Below, piece after piece: positions 1 through 5,999 of a stretch of DNA of 9,674 bases. The notes under the pieces were generated by a model. It saw only the letters and a program-made list of their open reading frames with translations. It was not told the origin of the DNA and made no database searches. Origin of the DNA: Nitrospirota bacterium (GTDB taxonomy: Bacteria > Nitrospirota > Nitrospiria > Nitrospirales > UBA8639). The translations under genes and the position numbers were made by a program. The stretch's first letter is position 1; each line of letters opens with the position of its first letter. The stretch lies in the NCBI GenBank assembly GCA_029881175.1, contig JAOUNC010000068.1, positions 1 through 9,674 of the forward strand, written 5' to 3'.

Positions 1-496
1 AGTTTTCTCATTTCGCCTCGCATACCGAGCGTGACTGTACCTCGGCTCCGTGTTGACGGCAACCGGTGTTGGTTTCTTTCTTTGAGTCGTTCATCCCCCA
101 CTCTCGTATCCCCGTCCTGTCGAAACGCTCAAGTCAACACACCATCATGTCCCGCCGCATCCTCTCATCCAAGCATTTTTTTTATGCGGCTTGGTTTTGT
201 CGAAGCATTGGGGGTATTTTCAGCGCATCTGTTCTCTCGACTACAAACGGCTTTGGCTACTCCACCTGGGCACAGATCTTTCGCCAGAGAGGCTCGGGAG
301 GACCAGGTGGGGGGAGGCACTTGCTGTGTCATGCCCTGAGCGCCTGCGAAGTGGGCCCGTCAACGGGGTGCGAACCCTTTCACTGCAATTTTCAGGATAA
401 TAGACTGCACCATTCATTACCTCTGACTGCTGCTCTGGTCATCCTCAACGATTTCCCGAACGTTCAATGGAACCGGGTTGGGGCAATTGGGCCAAT
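1..496. other. Spacer without a convincing gene, left edge
   Basis: No reading frame here looks like protein. The plus frame open from the window edge to about 339 is rich in Ser, Arg and Pro, has no recognisable motif and no good ribosome binding site, so I treat it as chance. No tRNA, SRP, 6S or tmRNA signature was found by eye. The stretch holds a possible plus-strand terminator (169-200), an 8-base inverted repeat at 262-269/303-310, and one copy of an imperfect 27-base motif seen again at 1170-1195. It lies downstream of secB, so it may contain the untranslated tail of that transcript. Confidence 0.5.
169..200 (+). terminator. Possible rho-independent terminator
   Basis: CCAAGC (169-174) pairs with GCTTGG (189-194) around a 14-base T-rich loop, and TTTTGT follows directly. 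This is the form of an intrinsic terminator for a transcript entering from the left edge. The stem is only six pairs and the loop is long, so it is a weak candidate. On the minus strand no T run follows, so it would not serve secB. Confidence 0.25.
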
Positions 497-952
497 TCAA
501 TGGATTGTTGACCCGGAATCGTCATCCGTCTTTTGTTGCTGTTGCTGATACAGTGCCTCGAAATTCACCGGGTTGAGCATGACGGTCGGAAACCCTCCTC
601 GTGTCACCGCATCAGACACCGTTTCCCGTACATAGGGGAAGAGAATATTTGCACAACCAACACCGAGCACCGGAGGCATTTCCGCTTCCGAGACATGGCG
701 TATCCTGAAAATTCCGGCTTGTTCCACCTCAACGATAAACATTACCTTTTCCTTGACCTTGGCCGTTACTGTCACCGTTAAGGAAACATCATACAATCCT
801 TCCTCCACACAGGTGTGTTGAGTCTTCAATTCTACATGAACGTTTGGCGCCTCACGCTCCAGAAAAATATGGGGTGCATGGGGGACTTCTAAGGACAAAT
901 CCTTCACATAGATTTTTTCTATGGCAAAAACGGGCTTCTGTTCTTCGCTCAT
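497..952 (-). CDS. secB: SecB, protein-export chaperone
   Basis: SecB is the cytoplasmic tetrameric chaperone that keeps preproteins unfolded and passes them to SecA for export. The 151-residue product aligns along its length with E. coli SecB as I recall it: [20 protein letters not shown] near the start (residues 11-30), the VTVTA strand (60-64), the central GIFRI segment (80-84), the strongly conserved NILFPYVRE (102-110), RGGFP (118-122) and [10 protein letters not shown] (126-135). The tail has five Gln in a row and an acidic end, as in other SecB proteins. I chose the ATG at 952 because SecB proteins begin at this point and AGGA lies six bases upstream. A longer frame begins at 991 but would add 13 unrelated residues. 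It is divergent from the YIP1 gene. Function is very likely; the lineage implied by its presence is not certain. Confidence 0.95.
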   Translation of the reverse strand: MSEEQKPVFAIEKIYVKDLSLEVPHAPHIFLEREAPNVHVELKTQHTCVEEGLYDVSLTVTVTAKVKEKVMFIVEVEQAGIFRIRHVSEAEMPPVLGVGCANILFPYVRETVSDAVTRGGFPTVMLNPVNFEALYQQQQQKTDDDSGSTIH

Positions 953-958
953 GTGACA

Positions 959-962
959 TCCT
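959..962 (-). promoter_or_regulatory. Ribosome binding site that decides the secB start
   Basis: AGGA on the minus strand (TCCT on the plus strand) lies six bases before the ATG at 952. The in-frame ATG at 991 has no comparable site, so this favours the shorter protein. Confidence 0.6.
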
Positions 963-1156
963 ATTGGTGATTGAGTAATTAAAGACATCAAGCCCCACGG
1001 GCCTGAAACAACATGATCATCCGTCAGGATGGAAAAAAGTAGGCCAATATTGTCATCGATACCTTATGAGAATCAACCGGCTCAGGTTCACCATTCATCG
1101 GGAAGGTGTTTCTCTTCTGAACGCTTTTCGCCCCCAGACCCTCTGTGCTCCCCCAA

Positions 1157-1185
1157 TTGCTTCTCATCGTCCACTCGGGCACAAT
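1157..1185 (+). promoter_or_regulatory. Possible sigma-70 promoter for the YIP1 gene
   Basis: TTGCTT (1157-1162) and CACAAT (1180-1185) are separated by 17 bases and match the -35 and -10 consensus at about four positions each. Transcription would begin near 1192, giving a leader of about 43 bases. This is a by-eye match only. The -10 part lies inside the imperfect repeat shared with 261-287. Confidence 0.25.
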
Positions 1186-1234
1186 CTTTCTCCAGTCGCC
1201 TGACCGTTATCCCTTGTGAACGAAAGGAACCCTG

Positions 1235-1777
1235 ATGACTCCATTTATTGATCGCATGATTCGCGCAGCCAAGCTCGACGTCAACCTGTACGAAGAGGTG
1301 GAAGCCGACAAGGGTGCCATGAGCCAAGCGACAGGCGTTGTCGTCATCTCCAGTCTGGCCGGTGGCATAGGGTTTATGCAGCAAGCCGGGCTGACAGGAT
1401 TACTGATCGGCACCGTCGGGTCCTTGCTGGGCTGGTATATCTGGGCGTTTATGACTTACGTCATCGGCACGAAACTTCTACCAGAACCTGGCACTCGCGC
1501 TGATTATGGTGAATTACTCCGGACTATCGGTTTTTCGAGTGCCCCCGGTCTGATTCGTATTTTTTCCATCATTCCCGGCTTGGGGATGCCCGTCAATCTT
1601 CTGGCCAGTATATGGATGCTCGTCGCGATGGTGATTGCCGTGCGACAGGCTCTGGATTATCAGAGTACCTATCGTGCACTCGGGGTTTGTCTGATTGGCT
1701 GGCTAGTGCAAGCAGTGATTCTTGCCTTGCTGATGCCGATGATGGGTGAGGTTCCTGTGGCCATGCTGGACAATTAA
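1235..1777 (+). CDS. YIP1-family multipass membrane protein
   Basis: The 180-residue product has a short soluble N-terminus with the pattern LDVNLYEEVEADKGAMSQA (residues 14-32), typical of bacterial YIP1-domain proteins, then four to five hydrophobic segments at roughly 33-47, 53-78, 104-117, 118-139 and 149-171. It should sit in the inner membrane. YIP1 relatives in eukaryotes work in membrane traffic; the bacterial members have no settled function. AAGGA lies six bases before the ATG, which supports this start. It is the first gene of a plus-strand set with the secreted protein (72 bases downstream) and the phosphodiesterase, so it may be co-transcribed with them. Family assignment is good, precise role unknown. 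Confidence 0.8.
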   Translation: MTPFIDRMIRAAKLDVNLYEEVEADKGAMSQATGVVVISSLAGGIGFMQQAGLTGLLIGTVGSLLGWYIWAFMTYVIGTKLLPEPGTRADYGELLRTIGFSSAPGLIRIFSIIPGLGMPVNLLASIWMLVAMVIAVRQALDYQSTYRALGVCLIGWLVQAVILALLMPMMGEVPVAMLDN

Positions 1778-1835
1778 GCTTTGACCTAACCGTTGACCGA
1801 TATGTGTCATTTTTCTCTGCAATCAATTTGTCGTT

Positions 1836-1840
1836 GGAGG
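1836..1840 (+). promoter_or_regulatory. Ribosome binding site fixing the start at 1850
   Basis: GGAGG stands nine bases before the ATG at 1850, at which a clear signal peptide begins. The in-frame ATG at 1793 lies only 15 bases after the stop of the preceding gene and would put 19 polar residues before the signal peptide, so I rejected it. Confidence 0.6.
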
Positions 1841-1849
1841 CTTGAGATC

Positions 1850-2536
1850 ATGCGACCTCTTTCATTCTTGTTTCTACTCACCTTGCTTGCCAACCTACCC
1901 CTGACGTCTTTCGCACAACCCGCTTCGACTCAGGAATCTGTCACGAGTCAAAACCAGGGTAACCTGCTCAAACGGACTCGAGCACAGAACCACCCCATGG
2001 ATTCTCTCTCAAAACACTCTCGCCAGGCTCCATTCACAGAATCTGCAGGTGCCTCACCAGACTCCTACCTTTCTTTTCTTACGGCGGCCTTCAATAATTT
2101 TGAAACGTTAATGTTTGCACCCTTGAAGGTGACGGAGGCCACCCCAACAGCAGAGGTGAGAAACGTGTGCCGCACAATTAACACACATATTGATCAACTG
2201 GTAGCCGATGCCGAGACCAGACAGTCCATGCCCCTGCCCACCTCCCTACAAGAGGCCAAAAGACTTGATGAACTCATTCAACGACGTTTTCAAGACTTTC
2301 AAGTTCGCTTCAATACGGTCGGGAAGCAGATGCAAGCATCGGGAAGGATTATGGGGGCCCAATGCACCGACCTAGCCAAACATCCTAGCATCATGAAAGA
2401 AGCCATGCAGGTGACGTTCGCCGGATTTGGCCCGGTCGGATGGTGTCGCGCCATGATGAAGAAACCCCGAGCCGAATGGACCGTGGAAGAGGATGGAACG
2501 TTTGCACAACTCTGCCAAGAGGTACAACTCGATTAG
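1850..2536 (+). CDS. Secreted four-cysteine protein of unknown function
   Basis: I do not recognise this 228-residue protein. It begins with a good Sec signal peptide (basic Met-Arg, hydrophobic FLFLLTLLANLPL, likely cleavage after SFA at residue 22), so the mature protein should be periplasmic or secreted. Residues 23-70 are polar and low in structure. The remainder (about 72-228) is probably mainly helical. It contains four cysteines, C107, C172, C199 and C222, which could form two disulfides in the periplasm. No catalytic motif is visible. The phosphodiesterase start codon comes 19 bases after its stop, so the two are probably translated from one message and may act at the same place. A gene for a hypothetical exported protein is the safest call. 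Confidence 0.75.
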   Translation: MRPLSFLFLLTLLANLPLTSFAQPASTQESVTSQNQGNLLKRTRAQNHPMDSLSKHSRQAPFTESAGASPDSYLSFLTAAFNNFETLMFAPLKVTEATPTAEVRNVCRTINTHIDQLVADAETRQSMPLPTSLQEAKRLDELIQRRFQDFQVRFNTVGKQMQASGRIMGAQCTDLAKHPSIMKEAMQVTFAGFGPVGWCRAMMKKPRAEWTVEEDGTFAQLCQEVQLD

Positions 2537-2555
2537 CCGTGCAAGTAGAGAGACC

Positions 2556-3521
2556 ATGCCCAGAAATTTTGGTGTAGTCACCTGGCGAGGGCTGGGCATC
2601 GCAATCGCCAGTATGGCGTTGGGGCTGGGATGTGCCTCGGCCCCCGTGACACCGGGTACCTGCCCATTATCACACTTTACCACGGACCTGCCTGAGCGCG
2701 GCATTTCGGCCCATCGCGGTGGGATACTGGGATGCCCCGTGAATACGATTGGGGCCTTTCAGCAGGCCATCTGTCAAGGCGTTCACCAGATTGAGCTCGA
2801 CGTGCGAACCACGGCAGACGGGGCGTTGGTCGTCGCCCATGATGATCGTGTCACGGGTGAGAATGGACAGTCAGTACACATCTCAAAGTCGACTCTCGCT
2901 GAAGTCCAGAGCCTGGGACTTGCCTCTTGTACGGGAAAAGTCGAGAGGCAACGGATTCCCACATTCGAAGAGGCCCTTGCCCTCATGCCACTTAATATTT
3001 GGATTAATGTCGATATCAAAGAGAACAATCCCCTGATTGGACGGCTCATCGCCGAAACCGTGGCCAACGCGCATCGTTTCGACCAGGTCATCTTCGGCGC
3101 ACGCGACGAGACCGACCTCGCCATACGCCGCGTGGCAGGGCAGTCCGGCACAGAAAGTTTGGTTGCCAACATGAGTCGACAAATCTTCCGGGGCCAATAC
3201 ATCGGCACCACCATCGACTCCTGTGGTGAGTTTATTCAACTCTCCTTTCTGCGTGGTAGACCGAATCTTGAGACAATCGACCGGTTGAAGCAATCGGGCG
3301 TACGAGTGAATTACTCATGGCTCAGGGATGAAGACAGCAGGGCGTTGAGACGAGAGTTGGGAGATTTATTCGACCGAGGAGTCAATTTCGTGTTGGTGGA
3401 CCATGCCAGGCCAGCCATGGAAGTCGCATGTGCCCTGGGTATGCCTCCGGCAGTTCCCCGCTGGAATGGCCCTCCACCCTTCACCTGCCAAGGGCCTCCC
3501 CGCTGTCCATCCGCACAATAA
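2556..3521 (+). CDS. Glycerophosphodiester phosphodiesterase, probable lipoprotein
   Basis: Enzymes of this family hydrolyse glycerophosphodiesters, released from phospholipids, to glycerol 3-phosphate and an alcohol. The 321-residue product has the GDPD signature: AHRGG (H53, R54), then the substrate loop reading PVNT where most members read PENT, then IELDV (metal ligands E80, D82), TADG and VAHDD (H95). NVDIK (D153, K155) stands where many members have EIK, a conservative change in a metal ligand. The N-terminus has a hydrophobic stretch ending in LGLGC (Cys26), which fits a relaxed lipobox, so the protein is probably lipid-anchored and extracytoplasmic. I chose the ATG at 2556 because the signal sequence begins there; an in-frame ATG at 2493 would overlap the preceding gene and add a polar extension. 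No strong ribosome site precedes 2556, so translation may be coupled. The tail (about 297-321) is rich in Pro and Cys. Confidence 0.88.
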   Translation: MPRNFGVVTWRGLGIAIASMALGLGCASAPVTPGTCPLSHFTTDLPERGISAHRGGILGCPVNTIGAFQQAICQGVHQIELDVRTTADGALVVAHDDRVTGENGQSVHISKSTLAEVQSLGLASCTGKVERQRIPTFEEALALMPLNIWINVDIKENNPLIGRLIAETVANAHRFDQVIFGARDETDLAIRRVAGQSGTESLVANMSRQIFRGQYIGTTIDSCGEFIQLSFLRGRPNLETIDRLKQSGVRVNYSWLRDEDSRALRRELGDLFDRGVNFVLVDHARPAMEVACALGMPPAVPRWNGPPPFTCQGPPRCPSAQ

Positions 3522-3654
3522 CCGGCCTCGCGCCTTTTCTCGATTTCACTTCAGGCGATACTGAGTTATCCCCTTGATATCGGCTCTTCATTTTTTTCAT
3601 TCGTCGTATGGCAATATCGCTCACTTCTTGGGCGTTTCAACGTCATAAGGCATA

Positions 3655-3673
3655 GACGTCTCACCGAGACGTC
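3655..3673. repeat. Perfect hairpin, GACGTCTC / GAGACGTC
   Basis: Eight-base arms at 3655-3662 and 3666-3673 match perfectly around the loop ACC. No T run follows on either strand, so it is not a standard terminator. The outer flanks (GCTACAGG on the right) look like a decayed longer palindrome, in the style of dispersed intergenic palindromes carrying GACGT and GTAG cores in other bacteria. Confidence 0.5.
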
Positions 3674-3788
3674 GCTACAGGGGATGAGACAGCCTGATCC
3701 AGATTCAGGAAAACTCATCATGCCGTCGGTTTTTTCAATACCACCACCGCAATGGTGGAAATATCCATTTTCCACATCGTGTTCCCTA

Positions 3789-3815
3789 CGATAAGTGGTT
3801 ATGGCATACTTATCG
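3789..3815. promoter_or_regulatory. Inverted repeat, possible operator of the zinc-ribbon gene
   Basis: CGATAAGT (3789-3796) and ACTTATCG (3808-3815) are perfect reverse complements 11 bases apart, so their centres are 19 bases apart, close to two turns of the helix. The site ends 49 bases before the start codon at 3865 and includes TGGCATACT (3802-3810), which resembles an extended -10 element. A dimeric repressor bound here would block that promoter. An RNA hairpin in the leader is the alternative. Confidence 0.3.
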
Positions 3816-3864
3816 GAACACATCCGTTGAGGCACGCATTCATCCTGTCACAAGGGGGTATCTC

Positions 3865-4224
3865 ATGGGACCAACAAAAGCTGTGGTGAAAGGTAACGGC
3901 ATCTATGATGCGAAAACAGGGGCTCTTATCAAGGACGGGCTCACAACCCATGAAGCCATTCAGGATTATGCAGCCCATCATTACCTTACCCTCCCTGTGG
4001 TGAATAAATCCTGCCAACCGTGGTTGCTGGATGGCCAACCGATTTATTGCTTGCGAGGCACCCGGTATGAAAATCTCCAAGACGAGGTGTTGCACTTAGC
4101 ACGCTGCCCGGACTGTGGCGGTATGGGCATCCGGGATGACGAACCGATCGTCGAATCGGACTGTATCCGGTGCGTGTCCTGCGGGCATGAGTTTGATCCC
4201 CGGTTGGAGATGATGGAAAGTTAG
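3865..4224 (+). CDS. Small zinc-ribbon protein of unknown function
   Basis: The 119-residue product has no signal peptide or membrane segment and should be cytoplasmic. Its first part carries NGIYDAKTGALIKDG (residues 11-25), which reads like a short beta-turn module, and a likely helix at about 28-39. Its end is a probable zinc ribbon: CPDCGG (C81, C84) and CIRCVSCGHEF (C100, C103, C106). The likely metal set is C81, C84, C103 and C106, with C100 extra. A run of five G preceded by AA (3852-3858) ends six bases before the ATG and supports the start. It is separated from the upstream operon by 343 bases and from pyk by 176 bases, so it is probably transcribed alone. I do not recognise the family; a nucleic-acid-binding or protein-binding role would be a guess. 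Confidence 0.75.
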   Translation: MGPTKAVVKGNGIYDAKTGALIKDGLTTHEAIQDYAAHHYLTLPVVNKSCQPWLLDGQPIYCLRGTRYENLQDEVLHLARCPDCGGMGIRDDEPIVESDCIRCVSCGHEFDPRLEMMES

Positions 4225-4236
4225 AACTGAATTTCA

Positions 4237-4260
4237 GCCGAATGTTTCGGCATTCCCTTT
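4237..4260 (+). terminator. Possible terminator after the zinc-ribbon gene
   Basis: GCCGAA (4237-4242) and TTCGGC (4246-4251) form a six-pair hairpin with loop TGT, starting 12 bases after the stop codon, followed by ATTCCCTTT. The T tract is interrupted by C, so termination strength is doubtful. Confidence 0.4.
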
Positions 4261-4390
4261 CCTGTTCGCTGGCTTCAGACGATCATATTGAATGGCGAGT
4301 CTCCTGACGCTCAGAGGACCCCTCATCTCCAGGAAACATTCCGCACACCATGAACCCCTGAGGAATGACTCCCAGGACTTCTTCTTTCCC

Positions 4391-4397
4391 GAAAGGA
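4391..4397 (+). promoter_or_regulatory. Ribosome binding site choosing the pyk start
   Basis: GAAAGGA ends three bases before the ATG at 4401. The upstream in-frame ATG at 4365 has GAGGA touching it with no spacer, which is too close to work well. The protein that starts at 4401 begins just as known pyruvate kinases do. Confidence 0.5.
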
Positions 4398-4400
4398 CAT

Positions 4401-5801
4401 ATGCAAAAAACACGAATTATTTGTACGATCGGCCCGGCCACCGAGTCCTATGAGATGTTGCGGAAGATGTATGAGGCGGGCATGAACATTGTTCGGTTAA
4501 ATATGTCCCATGGCACCCATGACTCTCATGCCAAGGTCATTCAACATATCAAGACCCTCAATAAAAAGGTGGCATTTCCTATTCCTCTTCTGTTGGATAC
4601 CCAAGGCCCGGAAATCCGGACCGGCGACCTACCCGTCGATCTGAATTTACAGAGTGGGTCAATTGTGTCCATTTCCGCACGAGGCCCCGTGGATGTGGAA
4701 GAAAGCTCTATTCACATCGACTACGCCGACTTAGTCGAGACGGTCAATGTCGGGGATAAAATTACCGTGGATAATGGCTTGATCAATTTCGAGGTGCTCA
4801 ACAAAACCGGGCTACTCATGCAATGCCGGGTCCTGGATGGCGGTGTGTTGAAAAGCAAGCGCCATGTGAATTTGCCGGGGATTCGGGTCAATCTCCCCGC
4901 TATAACGGAAAAGGACAGAAAAGATATTCTTTTCGGCCTCTCACGGGATGTGGATTTTATTGCCCTGTCTTTTGTGCGCGAAGCTGAGGATATCCGGCAA
5001 TTACGCCAGCTGTTAGGCCAGAAAGCCGGACGGGTGAAAATTATTGCGAAGATTGAGGATCAGGAAGGCGTGCGTAATTTGGAAGAGATTATCCAGGAAG
5101 CGGATGGGATTATGGTGGCTCGTGGAGATTTGGGAGTCGAAATTAACCTGGAGGATTTACCGAATGTCCAGCGGAAGATTGTTCGATTGTGCGCGGAATC
5201 CGGCAAACGCGTTATTGTGGCAACCCACCTGCTGGAATCCATGATTCATAATCCCATTCCTACCCGGGCGGAGGTGACCGATGTGGCCAATGCAGTCTAT
5301 GAAGAAGCCGACGCCGTGATGTTATCTGGTGAAACCACGGTCGGGAAATATCCGCTGAAATGCGTAGAGTACCTGTGCAACATTGCCAGAAAAACTGAAG
5401 CCATTCCCGGGTTGCAATTTGCCAAGCAGCTTCATATGACGACTGATAAACAACATCTGGCGGCAGCGGCAGTTAAACTCGCCGAGGAGTTGCCAGCACG
5501 CGGCATCGTCGTGATTACCCGAAGAGGCGTCATGGCCGATTTTGTCGCGAGTTGCCGTCCCTTTTCCACCAATATCTATGCCTTTACCAATGGAAGCCAA
5601 ACGCGTCGCACGATGACCCTCAATCGTGGAGTGTTTCCCTTCCGAATCAATTTAAGCTCGGATCCGGAAAAAACGTTGCAAACGGCTTTCCGGATTTTAA
5701 AAACTCGGGAACATTTTCAGGCGGGAGAAAAAGTCGTCATTATCTCAGACGTGTTAGCCCAAGAACGGGTTGATGCGATTCAAATTCGAACGATTCGCTA
5801 A
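4401..5801 (+). CDS. pyk: Pyruvate kinase
   Basis: It transfers phosphate from phosphoenolpyruvate to ADP at the end of glycolysis. The 466-residue product has the usual length for a bacterial enzyme (E. coli PykF is 470). Seen motifs: KTRIICTIGP (3-12), MNIVRLNMSHG (28-38, with R32, N34 and S36), LDTQGPEIRTG (65-75), AKIEDQEG (216-223, with the catalytic Lys217 and metal ligand Glu219), DGIMVARGDLGVE (235-247, Asp243), NPIPTRAEV (284-292) and DAVMLSGET (304-312). Residues 1-70 and 165-345 form the barrel, about 70-165 the B domain, and 350-466 the C-terminal domain. Glu71 in GPEIRT predicts potassium dependence. Two changes in well conserved spots: THLLESM where most have TQMLESM, and DTQGP where many have DTKGP. 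I prefer the ATG at 4401 over 4365, which would add 12 unrelated residues. It converges with the phosphofructokinase fusion gene. Confidence 0.95.
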   Translation: MQKTRIICTIGPATESYEMLRKMYEAGMNIVRLNMSHGTHDSHAKVIQHIKTLNKKVAFPIPLLLDTQGPEIRTGDLPVDLNLQSGSIVSISARGPVDVEESSIHIDYADLVETVNVGDKITVDNGLINFEVLNKTGLLMQCRVLDGGVLKSKRHVNLPGIRVNLPAITEKDRKDILFGLSRDVDFIALSFVREAEDIRQLRQLLGQKAGRVKIIAKIEDQEGVRNLEEIIQEADGIMVARGDLGVEINLEDLPNVQRKIVRLCAESGKRVIVATHLLESMIHNPIPTRAEVTDVANAVYEEADAVMLSGETTVGKYPLKCVEYLCNIARKTEAIPGLQFAKQLHMTTDKQHLAAAAVKLAEELPARGIVVITRRGVMADFVASCRPFSTNIYAFTNGSQTRRTMTLNRGVFPFRINLSSDPEKTLQTAFRILKTREHFQAGEKVVIISDVLAQERVDAIQIRTIR

Positions 5802-5886
5802 ATCAACAGCTTCCTCATGTTTCTCCCAAGCTTGGCCAGGATGCGTCTCGCCCACCGACATAGGGACTCCGCACTCCCGCATCGTC

Positions 5887-5910
5887 ATGCCTGCGGTTTG
5901 TGGCAGGTAT
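5887..5910. repeat. Inverted repeat between the two convergent genes
   Basis: ATGCCTGC (5887-5894) can pair as RNA with GCAGGTAT (5903-5910), eight pairs with one G-U, around an eight-base loop. A second, tighter repeat CCGAC-A-GTCGG lies at 5959-5969 and a perfect ten-base palindrome GTTGATCAAC at 5988-5997. No T run follows any of them, so none is a clear terminator, though the shared 198-base 3' spacer is where both transcripts must end. Confidence 0.35.
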
Positions 5911-5999
5911 CCATCAGAACATTATGAAGACCAGCTTGTGCCTACTTTTGTTGCACTCCCGACAGTCGGCAGCAAATCGTTCTTGGGGTTGATCAACAC

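Larger units (their letters stand above)
3522..3864. other. Gene-free spacer rich in inverted repeats
   Basis: No convincing gene lies between the phosphodiesterase and the zinc-ribbon gene; a minus-strand frame at 3566-3835 has no motif. The stretch holds four inverted repeats: 3655-3673 (8-base arms, 3-base loop), 3693-3709 (5-base arms), 3741-3758 (CCACCA/TGGTGG, 6-base loop) and 3789-3815 (8-base arms, 11-base spacing). A run of seven T at about 3590 has no stem before it, so I see no sure terminator for the upstream operon. Confidence 0.5.

Noticed and set aside
31..339. Plus-strand frame open from the left edge
   Set aside because: Composition is Ser/Arg/Pro-rich with no motif and no ribosome site; I could not tell it from chance.
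340..385. Sequence GGGTTCGCACCCC on the minus strand, like a tRNA T-arm
   Set aside because: No acceptor stem, anticodon arm or matching CCA end could be placed around it.
66..548. Plus-strand frame of 160 codons
   Set aside because: It overlaps the end of secB on the other strand, is rich in Ser, Cys and His without any motif, and ends in a Cys run that is the complement of the SecB glutamine codons.
3566..3835. Minus-strand frame of 89 codons in the spacer
   Set aside because: No recognisable motif, and it covers the inverted repeats that better explain the region.
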